Origin: a bacterium
GTDB taxonomy: Bacteria > Patescibacteriota > Patescibacteriia > S139-126 > S139-133
Reading direction: 5' to 3'
Length of the DNA: 17,437 nucleotides
Assembly (NCBI GenBank): GCA_030429785.1
Contig: JAUIEQ010000003.1
Coordinates: forward strand, 1-17,437
Position numbers and translations under genes: made by a program. This document shows positions 1 to 6,828 of this stretch, in pieces (position 1 is the first letter of the stretch; every line of letters starts with the position of its first letter). The notes beneath the pieces were generated by a model. That model was given only the letters and a program-made list of their open reading frames with translations. It made no database searches and was not told where the DNA came from.

Positions 1-2912
1 GTACCAACAAACGCAGTACCAATGTTCGCAAAGTCAGCTTTTACATGCAATTTCTTACCTGAAGTTTGTGATAGTGGAACTACGAAGTCACCGTCATTTA
101 CAGCAAAGTAAGAATTTGTTGAGGTTGGAGTGATTGAAGCAAAACAACTTGAACTGTCACACAACCATAGTTTTGAAATGTCAGCGGCTGATGATGAAGC
201 TGCTGCACCGGTACCGGTCAACAACAATTCATCAAGCTCTACATCTTCAACACCTGCAACCATCTTGAAGACAGCCAATGTGTTACCTGATGTACCAGCT
301 ACGAATTGCTTCGCAATTGGGTTAGACAAGTCAAGTGAAGTAGTCAATGTACCACCTGCAGCAACAGTCATGTTTTGACCTGGAGCACTTTGTGAAGTTT
401 GAGCAGTGATAGATTGATCTGTGTCAACACCTTCTGCATCTAAGTCAGAAGTAGTAGTTGACATAGCGAACTTGTGAGTAGCTGAAGTTACAGCAGAACC
501 TGAAAGGTCACCGTATACACCAACAGTCACTTGTTCACCCTCAGCAACAGTGAATGAACTGCTACCTAGGTTGAATGTGTACGTTTCGTCAGCATTAGCT
601 GTGCTATTGCTTCCGTTCTTAGCATTGATGTTCAAGAAAGCACCATCTTTTTTCAAACGAATGTTTGAAACGTTGATAGTTTTACCACCAGCATTAGCGT
701 AGTGCTTCACTTTGAATGAATTTACTTTAACATCTTCTGCAGAACCACTTGCGTCAAAAATCAAATCAGCGAAGTGCCATGCAGCAGTACCTTTAACAAC
801 ACTTTGCGCAGCTGGGCTGAGTGAAGTGCTGAATGAAAGGCTACCAGACTTAATAGTCTGCGTGTTAGCTGAAACTCGAGTTGAAGCTGGAGTTTCTGCA
901 ATGCTTTCACCAGTAACAGTACCAGTTACATCCCAGTTTGTTGCAGTTACCAAGTTAGCTTCAACTGTAATTGTGTCATTCAATACAAAGTCTGAATTCA
1001 AATCACCTCGAAGTGTGTAAACGTTGTCACCTACTGGAACAGTAACTGTATCAGTAAAGGTTACAAGTCCTGAACTTGGGTCTTGAGCTGAAGTAACAGC
1101 TTTTCCATCAGCATCATATAGCGTTACATTGGTAATGTCAGTTGAAGTACCTGTACTAGCACCATGAACGAATCGGTAAATCATTTGAGAGATGTCTACT
1201 GCTTCACCTTGTACTTGGAAGTTAAATGAAGCAAGTTCAACATCAGTTTTGTTTTCAATAATGTCTGAAGCTGGAACATCATTTGATTTTGAAATGTTCA
1301 AGCTACCAGCAGCAATTGTAATAACGTTTCCGCCATCAAGAGCGCCGCCTGGAGTAATGTAGAAACCATATTCTTTATCCATAGCTACGATATCAGTAGC
1401 TTTTTCAACGTCGAAGTCAAATGTTCGACCTGATCCGTCTACGATATCACCATGAAGTGAGAATGTTTCATTATCACCCTTATCAAGATCAAATGGGTTG
1501 CTTGAAAGGTCAAAAATGATGTATTTACCATCAGATTTACCTTGTGCAATTTCTGAACCATCTACAACCAATACTGGATTAGCTAGGTCGTCAGAACTAG
1601 CTGAACCTACATTGTAGAATTTGATGTACTTAATAGAAGTATCTTCATTAAGTGCTGTCAATTTCAAATTCAAGAACTCAAAATCTTCAGTACCTACTTC
1701 TTCAGTAGATGAACCAACATTACTTCCTTCAGCTACAGTAAGTGAAGCCAAAGTAATAGTGTTGTTCATTGTCATTGAGTTACCATTGATTGGCAATGAA
1801 CCTGACACATTAGCTGATGTGTCAACGTCTACCAATGACAAGTAAGCTTCGTCAGCTGCGTTCACTGTACCAGCCATGTTACCTGAGATCCAAACTTTTT
1901 TGGTCATACCTGCAGGAATAGTGATCCAGTCAGAAGTTACTTGGTTGTTTGAGTTCAATGTCTTCAAGTTACCTAGTCGTTCCAATCCATAGTAGAAACC
2001 AATAGAAGAGAAGTTAGAGTTAGCTGAAAGACCTTCACGTTCTACAACCAATTTTGTTTTCACTTCACCATCACTTGAAGCAGTCAAATTAACTGACAAG
2101 AATGGTACGCGTGCAGCACTTTTCACTACAGTCATTGAAGCTGGATTGTCGCTTGCGAGTCCAACTGTCAAACCTGAACCAGCAACTGGTTGTGACGCTG
2201 CGTCACCTACACCATTTGGAATACTCAATGCGGTTTCAAAACCAGTAATCATTGGGCCATTAGCGTAGGTTTCTGAATCTGGAATTACAACAAAGTTGTT
2301 CCAGTAATAACGATTAGCTTCAAAAGCTGCTTCTGATTGGAACGCTCGCTTTTGACCGTTATCTAACAAGTACAATGCTGGATCATTAGCGTACTTGACA
2401 ATTTGACCATCAACGTGGAATCCAGTGTCGTTGATCATATCTCCGACTGTATAGTCGTCCAAGAAATCTTGGGTTGTCCATTCTACATCATCCCACTCAA
2501 GACCAAGTGCCAAGAATGTAGTTTCATCAAAGATTGGACGCTTTACGTCACCTTCAATGTAAAATACATCTGGTTCAGTCAAACTTCGGAGCAATGTACC
2601 GCTTCGGAACTCAACATATGGTCCAACTGTATAACTAGCTAGACTCATGTTCATAACACCTGAAAAATCAGGGGTCATTCCCATGTCGTTTGAGTAACCC
2701 CAAGAGAGGTATGCTCGTTCGTGAGTGAATGGAAGAATGGTGACACCATCAGCAGCAACAATGTACACTGTTGATGATGAGCCGTCATTTGACTTTACTA
2801 AGTCACCGACAGCAGCTTCAGCTGGCAAAGCAACGAAGCCGTTGAAAGCAAGAGCAGTCGCCATGACAAATGTCAAAGCTGATACTGCGATCTTTTTAAA
2901 TGCTTTTTCCAT
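1..2912 (-). CDS. S-layer-like secreted surface protein (C-terminus outside window)
   Basis: A single open frame on the minus strand runs from an ATG at 2912 to the left edge, about 970 codons with no stop; the C-terminus is missing. An AAAGGTAG ribosome-binding sequence lies just upstream of the ATG. Residues 1-34 form a Sec signal peptide (KK, hydrophobic core, cleavage near PAEAA). Three related segments follow, around residues 48-97, 115-158 and 178-225. They share a V/LYxxxxGxxRxxF core with aromatic residues, a repeat type frequent in Patescibacteria surface proteins. The rest is rich in Thr, Ser, Asp, Val, Ala and Gly, with repeated beta-sandwich-like stretches. Cysteine is nearly absent except for one close pair (CDSSSC) near the left edge. 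This composition fits an S-layer or large adhesin outside the cell. The exact family was not verified. Plus-strand frames inside it are antisense shadows. Confidence 0.88.
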   Translation of the reverse strand, partial: MEKAFKKIAVSALTFVMATALAFNGFVALPAEAAVGDLVKSNDGSSSTVYIVAADGVTILPFTHERAYLSWGYSNDMGMTPDFSGVMNMSLASYTVGPYVEFRSGTLLRSLTEPDVFYIEGDVKRPIFDETTFLALGLEWDDVEWTTQDFLDDYTVGDMINDTGFHVDGQIVKYANDPALYLLDNGQKRAFQSEAAFEANRYYWNNFVVIPDSETYANGPMITGFETALSIPNGVGDAASQPVAGSGLTVGLASDNPASMTVVKSAARVPFLSVNLTASSDGEVKTKLVVEREGLSANSNFSSIGFYYGLERLGNLKTLNSNNQVTSDWITIPAGMTKKVWISGNMAGTVNAADEAYLSLVDVDTSANVSGSLPINGNSMTMNNTITLASLTVAEGSNVGSSTEEVGTEDFEFLNLKLTALNEDTSIKYIKFYNVGSASSDDLANPVLVVDGSEIAQGKSDGKYIIFDLSSNPFDLDKGDNETFSLHGDIVDGSGRTFDFDVEKATDIVAMDKEYGFYITPGGALDGGNVITIAAGSLNISKSNDVPASDIIENKTDVELASFNFQVQGEAVDISQMIYRFVHGASTGTSTDITNVTLYDADGKAVTSAQDPSSGLVTFTDTVTVPVGDNVYTLRGDLNSDFVLNDTITVEANLVTATNWDVTGTVTGESIAETPASTRVSANTQTIKSGSLSFSTSLSPAAQSVVKGTAAWHFADLIFDASGSAEDVKVNSFKVKHYANAGGKTINVSNIRLKKDGAFLNINAKNGSNSTANADETYTFNLGSSSFTVAEGEQVTVGVYGDLSGSAVTSATHKFAMSTTTSDLDAEGVDTDQSITAQTSQSAPGQNMTVAAGGTLTTSLDLSNPIAKQFVAGTSGNTLAVFKMVAGVEDVELDELLLTGTGAAASSSAADISKLWLCDSSSCFASITPTSTNSYFAVNDGDFVVPLSQTSGKKLHVKADFANIGTAFVG

Positions 2913-2942
2913 AAACTACCTTTTTTAAATATGTTAGGGGAA

Positions 2943-3000
2943 CTGCGTATAACCCGTTATCCTTTTTGTTTTGCACGGGTGTACAAAACATAATACGCAG
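2943..3000 (-). promoter_or_regulatory. Structured 5' leader of the surface-protein gene (possible pseudoknot)
   Basis: In the minus-strand transcript, CUGCGUAU (3000-2993) pairs perfectly with AUACGCAG (2950-2943). Inside it a 10-bp stem (2990-2981 with 2976-2967, one G-U pair) closes a tetraloop ACCC (2980-2977). The loop is complementary to GGGU at 2955-2952; extended, ACCCGU and ACGGGU give 6 bp that compete with the hairpin. The element ends about 30 nt before the start codon. No U-run follows, so it is not a simple terminator. It could be a regulatory or stabilising leader fold; function is unknown. Confidence 0.5.
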
Positions 3001-3119
3001 CCAACAGGAGAGGTAGCCATAGCAACTTGTGTCACATGATCGACCTTTGCAGTACAAAGACCCATATGAAGGCTACTACCGATACATCGCTGTTGTTGTG
3101 CCTTGTGAGGCGTGTCATT

Positions 3120-3138
3120 GTTCCAACATGTTTGGAAC
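3120..3138. repeat. Inverted repeat GTTCCAA-5-TTGGAAC
   Basis: A perfect 7-bp inverted repeat with a CATGT spacer lies about 210 bp upstream of the surface-protein start. It could be an operator or a leader hairpin. The minus-strand half carries GGAAC, the usual core of ECF sigma -35 elements, but no convincing -10 partner is visible. The remaining 2913-3294 gap holds the leader fold, a CCTGC/GCAGG hairpin (3203-3219) and AT-rich repeats, with no convincing gene. Confidence 0.4.
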
Positions 3139-3224
3139 GTGACTTGCTAGCAAACCCCTGCGATTTCCCTATAATCAGGAACACACAAATAGCTTGCACG
3201 CTCCTGCTTGATTCGCAGGTCACC

Positions 3225-3250
3225 ATATACATATAAAGTATATACATATA
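3225..3250. repeat. AT-rich 11-bp direct repeat
   Basis: ATATACATATA occurs at 3225-3235 and again at 3240-3250, a 15-bp period, between the DUF5667 gene and the surface-protein gene. It may form part of an AT-rich promoter region for the surface-protein gene, since TATACT- and TATAAA-like hexamers are present. No specific -35/-10 pair is convincing. Confidence 0.35.
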
Positions 3251-3294
3251 CACTGACCTACAAACAAACAGAACTCAAAAGACGTCGGGTATAT

Positions 3295-4527
3295 TTAATT
3301 TTTAATTATTTCATCCGTTGATGGAGACAACGGTTCAATAAACTCTACTGTAGTCTCGCCGCCATTTTCCTGCTCAGTCACTGTGTCAAAATCTAGCACA
3401 TCATGACGCCCATCTTTTAATTGCTCACTTGAGGAAGCGTCTTCATCAGCAACACCATCCAACACCTCTTCATCGGCAACAACCTCTTCTGCCTCGCCTT
3501 TGACAATACCTTGCTGCATCAATTTTTCAATCACACCAACTTCTTGTTGTAATGACTGAATACCACCCAATGCTCCAACATAATCTTTTTGAACAACTTG
3601 TTCCTGGATAACCAGCAATGCATCTTCAACATACATTCGTTTTTCTGCAACACTATCTCGCGGATCAATAAATGCAGCAGCAACATCATCATTTGTTTCC
3701 TCAATCATCTCAGCTACCAAAAATTCAATAGACTCATCCCATTCATCAATACTCAAAACATCAATAGCATCGACAACCGCTTGGATTTGATTATCAAGTC
3801 GCAAAATAATATCTTCTTCACTCACCTGATTATCAGCCAAACCCTCTGTAATAATAACCGTCAATGCCTGATGTCGTGTATCTTCAATAGCAGCCTCTGC
3901 TGCTTCAATATCAGCACTAAGACTCAAGCGCACCGCTGCAGGTAATTTTTCTGTTGCCTTAATCAAATCCTGACCAAGCTCTGCAGTCGTCTCATCCAGC
4001 AACCGCGCTACCGCTACTCTGTTTTGTGAATTATTTGACTGGACTTGTTTCAAACTGTTCTGTGCTTGCTTAACATTTGTTTGCAAGTCCTGGACTGTTT
4101 CACTAATCTTATTATCTTGAATATTTTTAACTGATGACCGAACTGCCAATGTTTTAATTTCCTGAACTCGCTTACCTGCAAACTCTGTTTGTTTTTGAGC
4201 TTTGCTACTTTCGTCAAACGTAACAGCTAAAGACAATTTTTCAACACTTGCCTTCAGTGGATACAACACATCACCACGAGTCGTTTCTTGTGCTGCTAGT
4301 GTTGCCCATGAGCTAAACACAAAAATAAAAATAACCATAGCTACATTTACCACATATCGAGCTGCAGCAAAATGATGAAATAATGAACTTGCAATATTCC
4401 AAGTCGCAGAGCTATGCTCAGTCGTATCAGAAATTTGAGTAACAAAATCATCCCACTGTTGTTGTTTCCAGTCAGTACTTGGTTGTAGCTTACGAAGCTT
4501 TTTAAGTTGTGTGATGTTGTTTGCCAT
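3295..4527 (-). CDS. DUF5667-type membrane protein, putative anti-sigma/sensor partner
   Basis: 410 aa. Residues 1-57 are cytoplasmic, with an LKKLRKLQPSTDW start typical of proteins paired with sigma factors in CPR genomes. A single membrane segment spans about 58-79. Outside it, ETTRGDVLYPLKASVEK (81-97) matches the DUF5667 signature, followed by helical, coiled-coil-prone sequence to about 340. The C-terminal tail (about 345-400) is strongly acidic and low in complexity. The ATG at 4527 lies 11 nt after the sigma-factor stop, so the two genes are almost certainly co-transcribed. By analogy with sigma/anti-sigma pairs, the N-terminal domain probably holds the sigma factor and the extracytoplasmic helices sense an envelope state. 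That role is inference; the domain match is by eye. Confidence 0.78.
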   Translation of the reverse strand: MANNITQLKKLRKLQPSTDWKQQQWDDFVTQISDTTEHSSATWNIASSLFHHFAAARYVVNVAMVIFIFVFSSWATLAAQETTRGDVLYPLKASVEKLSLAVTFDESSKAQKQTEFAGKRVQEIKTLAVRSSVKNIQDNKISETVQDLQTNVKQAQNSLKQVQSNNSQNRVAVARLLDETTAELGQDLIKATEKLPAAVRLSLSADIEAAEAAIEDTRHQALTVIITEGLADNQVSEEDIILRLDNQIQAVVDAIDVLSIDEWDESIEFLVAEMIEETNDDVAAAFIDPRDSVAEKRMYVEDALLVIQEQVVQKDYVGALGGIQSLQQEVGVIEKLMQQGIVKGEAEEVVADEEVLDGVADEDASSSEQLKDGRHDVLDFDTVTEQENGGETTVEFIEPLSPSTDEIIKN

Positions 4528-4538
4528 TCTTAAATAGG

Positions 4539-5084
4539 TTACTCACTCGTATATACTGTTTTTAGTTTTGCAGTCGCGCGATGTATTGCTACACGAACCG
4601 CACCTTTTGACTTGCCTACTATTTTTGAAATTTCAGCAATTGATAAATCCTCCACATATCGGAGCAACAATAATTCTTTATGATCATGTGCAAGTGATTC
4701 AATTTTTTGAAGTAATTGACGTATATCGTCATTCATCATCACGTCTCCCATCACATCCTGCCCATCATCTACTATATTATGAGCTTCTTGCAACTCCACA
4801 TGTTCTCGTCTGGTTCGATAATAATCAATAACACTATTCCGAGCAATCTTATATAAGTACGCCTTAACGTGTTGCACTGTCGCTCCAGATTGTATGAGTT
4901 TCCAGAATTTCAGGAACACATCATTAGTCAAATCATCAACTGCTTCTGAATCTTTTATTCTAAAAAAAATAAAACGATATATCTTACCCACATATCGACG
5001 ATACAAAACACCATATGCGTCAGCATCGCCTGTCTGAGCTCTTTCTACCAAAATTGAATCTGAGAATGTAATATGCGCCTTCAT
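4539..5084 (-). CDS. ECF-type RNA polymerase sigma-70 family factor
   Basis: 181 aa from the ATG at 5084. An in-frame TTG at 5099 would add five residues, and neither start has a clear Shine-Dalgarno. Region 2 spans about 24-92 (YRRYVGKIYRFIFFRIKD, LTNDVFLKFW, KAYLYKIARNSVIDYYR). Region 4 spans about 122-175 and holds the helix-turn-helix YVEDLSIAEISKIVGKSKGAVRVAIHRA. Region 1 and region 3 are absent, the ECF layout. It directs core polymerase to a small regulon and is probably restrained by the DUF5667 membrane protein 11 nt downstream. The next gene on the same strand is the S-layer-like gene, making envelope genes plausible targets. Confidence 0.93.
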   Translation of the reverse strand: MKAHITFSDSILVERAQTGDADAYGVLYRRYVGKIYRFIFFRIKDSEAVDDLTNDVFLKFWKLIQSGATVQHVKAYLYKIARNSVIDYYRTRREHVELQEAHNIVDDGQDVMGDVMMNDDIRQLLQKIESLAHDHKELLLLRYVEDLSIAEISKIVGKSKGAVRVAIHRATAKLKTVYTSE

Positions 5085-5195
5085 ATAAGCAGACGACAAA
5101 GGTTATAAAGTGTTACATCAAATAAGCAGATATGCTGAAAAAAACTAGTTACAAACCGCTCGCATAGGCATATTATCCAATACAGATATAAGTTT

Positions 5196-5204
5196 TTTAT
5201 AGCA
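5196..5204 (-). promoter_or_regulatory. Possible extended -10 promoter of the sigma operon
   Basis: The minus strand reads TGCTATAAA, a TGn-extended -10 hexamer, about 110 nt before the sigma-factor ATG. No good -35 hexamer sits at the usual distance. This is a weak call. Confidence 0.3.
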
Positions 5205-5304
5205 CAACTATTGGCTATAATAACAAAAAATAAGATATTTGTCCAGAGTAAAACCATTGCAAAACGCTTAAAAAACAAGCCTTTACTAAAAAACCTTAAT
5301 TTGC

Positions 5305-5319
5305 TACTATTTATTAGTA
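5305..5319. repeat. Inverted repeat TACTA-5-TAGTA upstream of the HTH gene
   Basis: A perfect 5-bp inverted repeat with a TTTAT spacer lies 28 bp before the HTH gene, between divergent genes. A second dyad, AGTTC-12-GAACT, follows at 5320-5341. Either could be an operator for the neighbouring HTH protein. The 5100-5346 gap otherwise shows only AT-rich promoter-like sequence. Confidence 0.3.
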
Positions 5320-5346
5320 AGTTCCACGTTTTTCTAGAACTATTTA

Positions 5347-5634
5347 ATGTATTATATGACTAAATCAATAGTTAGAGTTTCGGTTTCAGAAGCAGCTAGA
5401 TTATTTGGTGTTTCTGAAAAAACGATCCGAAAAGCAATTACTGCTCAAAAAGTTACATACATCGTTGTCCGTGGTAGATACAAAATAAACTTTGAATCAC
5501 TTGTAAAGTGGTCACAAAAATCAACTCGCCGAAAAAATCAACTCGCCAATAATGGGATCGGGCAGTATGTGACTAACTGGAAAATATCCAACAAAAAATT
5601 CTCTCCTTCATCAGATCACCTTGCAAAAAAATAG
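5347..5634 (+). CDS. Small helix-turn-helix DNA-binding protein (excisionase/MerR-like)
   Basis: 95 aa. Residues about 11-55 match the HTH_17/excisionase winged-helix pattern: VSVSEAARLFGVSEKTIRKA as the helix-turn-helix, then IVVRGRYKINFESLVKW as the wing and closing helix. The C-terminal 35 residues are basic (TRRKNQLA, KISNKKF) and look disordered. The start could be the ATG at 5347 or the one at 5356; no Shine-Dalgarno helps. It is transcribed divergently from the sigma operon, and its stop codon abuts the -35 element of the Cys-rich unit. No integrase or phage gene is nearby, so a local transcription regulator is more likely than a recombination directionality factor. Confidence 0.75.
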   Translation: MYYMTKSIVRVSVSEAARLFGVSEKTIRKAITAQKVTYIVVRGRYKINFESLVKWSQKSTRRKNQLANNGIGQYVTNWKISNKKFSPSSDHLAKK

Positions 5635-5662
5635 TTGACAGGGTGCCAATACATGATATTAT
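5635..5662 (+). promoter_or_regulatory. Strong promoter of the Cys-rich leader/mini-gene
   Basis: A consensus -35 TTGACA (5635-5640), a 16-bp spacer and a TGA-extended -10 TATTAT (5657-5662) predict a start near 5669. The -10 sits in the dyad TGATA-T-TATCA (5654-5664), a possible operator. This is the only clear promoter before bshB1. Confidence 0.8.
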
Positions 5663-5680
5663 CAAATCAACATATAACAC

Positions 5681-5788
5681 ATGAACATCATTCAACTACA
5701 CAATCAAAAGACAAATACTTCAGAATCTTGCTGTCCTGATGATTGTGGCTGTGATCAAAATACTCATGAGCAGTGTAGTTGCTGCTGA
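5681..5788 (+). CDS. 35-aa cysteine-rich micro-protein or leader peptide
   Basis: This ORF starts at an ATG about 12 nt after the predicted transcription start and stops at TGA 5786-5788. The N-terminal half is polar (MNIIQLHNQKTNTSES). The C-terminal 19 residues hold seven cysteines and one His: CCPDDCGC, seven residues, then CSCC at the very end. That clustering is far above what random AT-rich sequence gives. A strong promoter ends 19 nt upstream and an intrinsic terminator starts 27 nt downstream, so it occupies its own short transcription unit. It could be a metallothionein-like Zn/Cu-binding peptide, a precursor of a modified peptide, or a Cys-codon leader peptide attenuating bshB1, whose presumed pathway consumes cysteine. 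No Shine-Dalgarno is present; the very short leader suggests near-leaderless translation. No family was recognised. Confidence 0.65.
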   Translation: MNIIQLHNQKTNTSESCCPDDCGCDQNTHEQCSCC

Positions 5789-5815
5789 AACAGAACAGTA
5801 TTGTAACGACAAGTC

Positions 5816-5845
5816 ACTCCCTCAAATTATATGGGAGTTTTTTTT
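5816..5845 (+). terminator. Intrinsic terminator between the Cys-rich ORF and bshB1
   Basis: ACTCCC (5816-5821) pairs with GGGAGT (5833-5838) around an 11-nt loop, with a run of eight T from 5838. Its last T is only 16 nt before the bshB1 ATG. It ends the Cys-rich transcript or acts as an attenuator. Confidence 0.8.
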
Positions 5846-5861
5846 ATTATTGATTATTGAT

Positions 5862-6593
5862 ATGACAAATACTATTCATACTATATTTGCCCTGGCGATC
5901 GGCGCCCATGCAGACGATATTGAAGTAGGTGCTGGTGGGTTAATTGCTAAATGGGTTGCTCAACAAAAATTAGTTGGGATACTCGATCTTACGCAAGCAG
6001 AACTATCAAGCAACGGCGTTCCCGAATCGCGACTGACTGAGAGCTCCCAAAGCATGAAAATACTTGGTGCTGCATTTCGGGAAAATGCTCAATTGCCAGA
6101 CGGAAAAGTTGGAACAACTGATAAAGAGTTGGACTACCTTGTCAATCTTATTCGAAAATACAAACCGCAATACATACTAGCTCCCTACTGGAACGACAGA
6201 CATCCTGACCATGTCGCAACGAGTGCATTGGTGCAACGTGCGGTATTTTTGAGTGGTATGTCAAAATACCTACCTCAATCTCAACCACACAAAGTAACGC
6301 AAATACTATACTACATGCTTCATGGGACATTTGATCCGAGCTTTGTGGTGGATATAAGTTCAGAGTTTTCTACAAAAAAACAAAGCATCCAAGCGTACAC
6401 GTCTCAGTTTACACACGCAAAATCAACTGACATAACAACACCACTGAACACTGGATCATTCACTGAGTATATAACTGCGCGCAGCAAGCAATATGGCTAC
6501 ATGATTGGTGTTGAATACGGTGAACCATACATCATCCAACACAGCCTGCTTGGCACTCCTGACCCAAGTCAACTGAGGTTCAAACAAGCTTAA
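5862..6593 (+). CDS. bshB1: BshB1-like N-acetylglucosaminyl-L-malate deacetylase (PIG-L/LmbE family)
   Basis: 243 aa, a zinc-dependent deacetylase. The enzyme removes the acetyl group from GlcNAc-malate, giving the GlcN-malate to which cysteine is joined in bacillithiol synthesis. The motif GAHADDIEVGAGG supplies H16, D18 and D19, and DRHPDH supplies H114 and H117. Offset by four, these match the zinc ligands (H12, D15, H113) and base (D14) of Bacillus BshB enzymes. Similarity as remembered is long and specific rather than just family-level: GILDLTQAELSSNG, REN..LPD, YYML.GTFDP and GVEYGEPY. The frame is open upstream to 5739, but the family N-terminus and the terminator at 5816-5845 favour the ATG at 5862. 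No Shine-Dalgarno. bshA and bshC are not in the window, so the sugar-thiol product is inferred. Confidence 0.88.
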   Translation: MTNTIHTIFALAIGAHADDIEVGAGGLIAKWVAQQKLVGILDLTQAELSSNGVPESRLTESSQSMKILGAAFRENAQLPDGKVGTTDKELDYLVNLIRKYKPQYILAPYWNDRHPDHVATSALVQRAVFLSGMSKYLPQSQPHKVTQILYYMLHGTFDPSFVVDISSEFSTKKQSIQAYTSQFTHAKSTDITTPLNTGSFTEYITARSKQYGYMIGVEYGEPYIIQHSLLGTPDPSQLRFKQA

Positions 6594-6663
6594 TTCTATA
6601 CACACAACAAACCCTCCGCAACCAAACTGTCAGCTCGTCTGATGAAGCATTACTACAATACAG

Positions 6664-6691
6664 TTGACATGCTAGCATAGACTGATACAAT
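6664..6691 (+). promoter_or_regulatory. Strong promoter upstream of the Nudix gene
   Basis: TTGACA (6664-6669), a 16-bp spacer and a TGA-extended -10 TACAAT (6686-6691) predict a start near 6698. The spacer begins with the perfect palindrome ATGCTAGCAT (6669-6678), which overlaps the last base of the -35, a possible operator. The geometry matches the promoters at 5635 and 9006. Confidence 0.8.
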
Positions 6692-6699
6692 AAATGCAC

Positions 6700-6747
6700 A
6701 TGAAATATGTATTTACCACAATCTTGACCACGACGAACATCTCCTAG
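6700..6747 (+). CDS. 15-aa Thr-rich putative leader peptide
   Basis: The ORF reads MKYVFTTILTTTNIS and begins within about 2 nt of the predicted transcription start, so it would be leaderless. Five of the 15 codons are Thr and two are Ile, reminiscent of the enterobacterial thr-operon leader peptide. A terminator follows 32 nt later and then the Nudix gene. An alternative ATG at 6694 lies too close to the -10. At this length chance cannot be excluded, and no clear antiterminator pairing was found. The rest of 6594-6828 shows no other gene. Confidence 0.3.
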   Translation: MKYVFTTILTTTNIS

Positions 6748-6779
6748 CGCAGGTGAGTTATTTCAATGCATATCTACAC

Positions 6780-6807
6780 TCCCCTCGCGTTTCATGGGGA
6801 TTTTTTT
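6780..6807 (+). terminator. Intrinsic terminator just upstream of the Nudix gene
   Basis: TCCCC (6780-6784) pairs with GGGGA (6796-6800) around an 11-nt loop, followed by seven T (6801-6807). The Nudix ATG is 21 nt later. Loop length and arm sequences resemble the terminator at 5816. It either ends the short leader RNA or attenuates the Nudix gene. Confidence 0.75.
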
Positions 6808-6828
6808 ACGCCATAAATTACACTACTT

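Noticed and set aside
130..2928. Plus-strand open frames within 130-2928
   Set aside because: They lie antisense to one uninterrupted minus-strand surface-protein frame with signal peptide and ribosome-binding site, and have Ser/Thr-rich, non-protein-like translations.
3201..3250. CRISPR-like or mobile-element repeats
   Set aside because: Only two short AT-rich copies and a single hairpin, with no spacers, transposase or target duplication.
3027..3253. Overlapping small ORFs on both strands in the surface-gene leader
   Set aside because: No promoter or ribosome-binding support. The minus one starts in the ATATACATATA repeats and encodes a low-complexity MYMYILYMYM start.
5681..5788. TGA as a recoded sense codon allowing the Cys-rich ORF to continue
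   Set aside because: Other genes here end at TGA in sensible places (for example 15681 with ATGA overlap), and in-frame extension would run into the terminator.
5739..5861. Upstream extension of bshB1 to the ATG at 5739
   Set aside because: It would run through the terminator hairpin and overlap the Cys-rich ORF, and the family N-terminus begins at 5862.
6699..6797. CATGAAA (6699-6705) complementary to TTTCATG near the terminator as an antiterminator
   Set aside because: A 7-base match is expected by chance in a segment of this size and it pairs poorly with the terminator arms.
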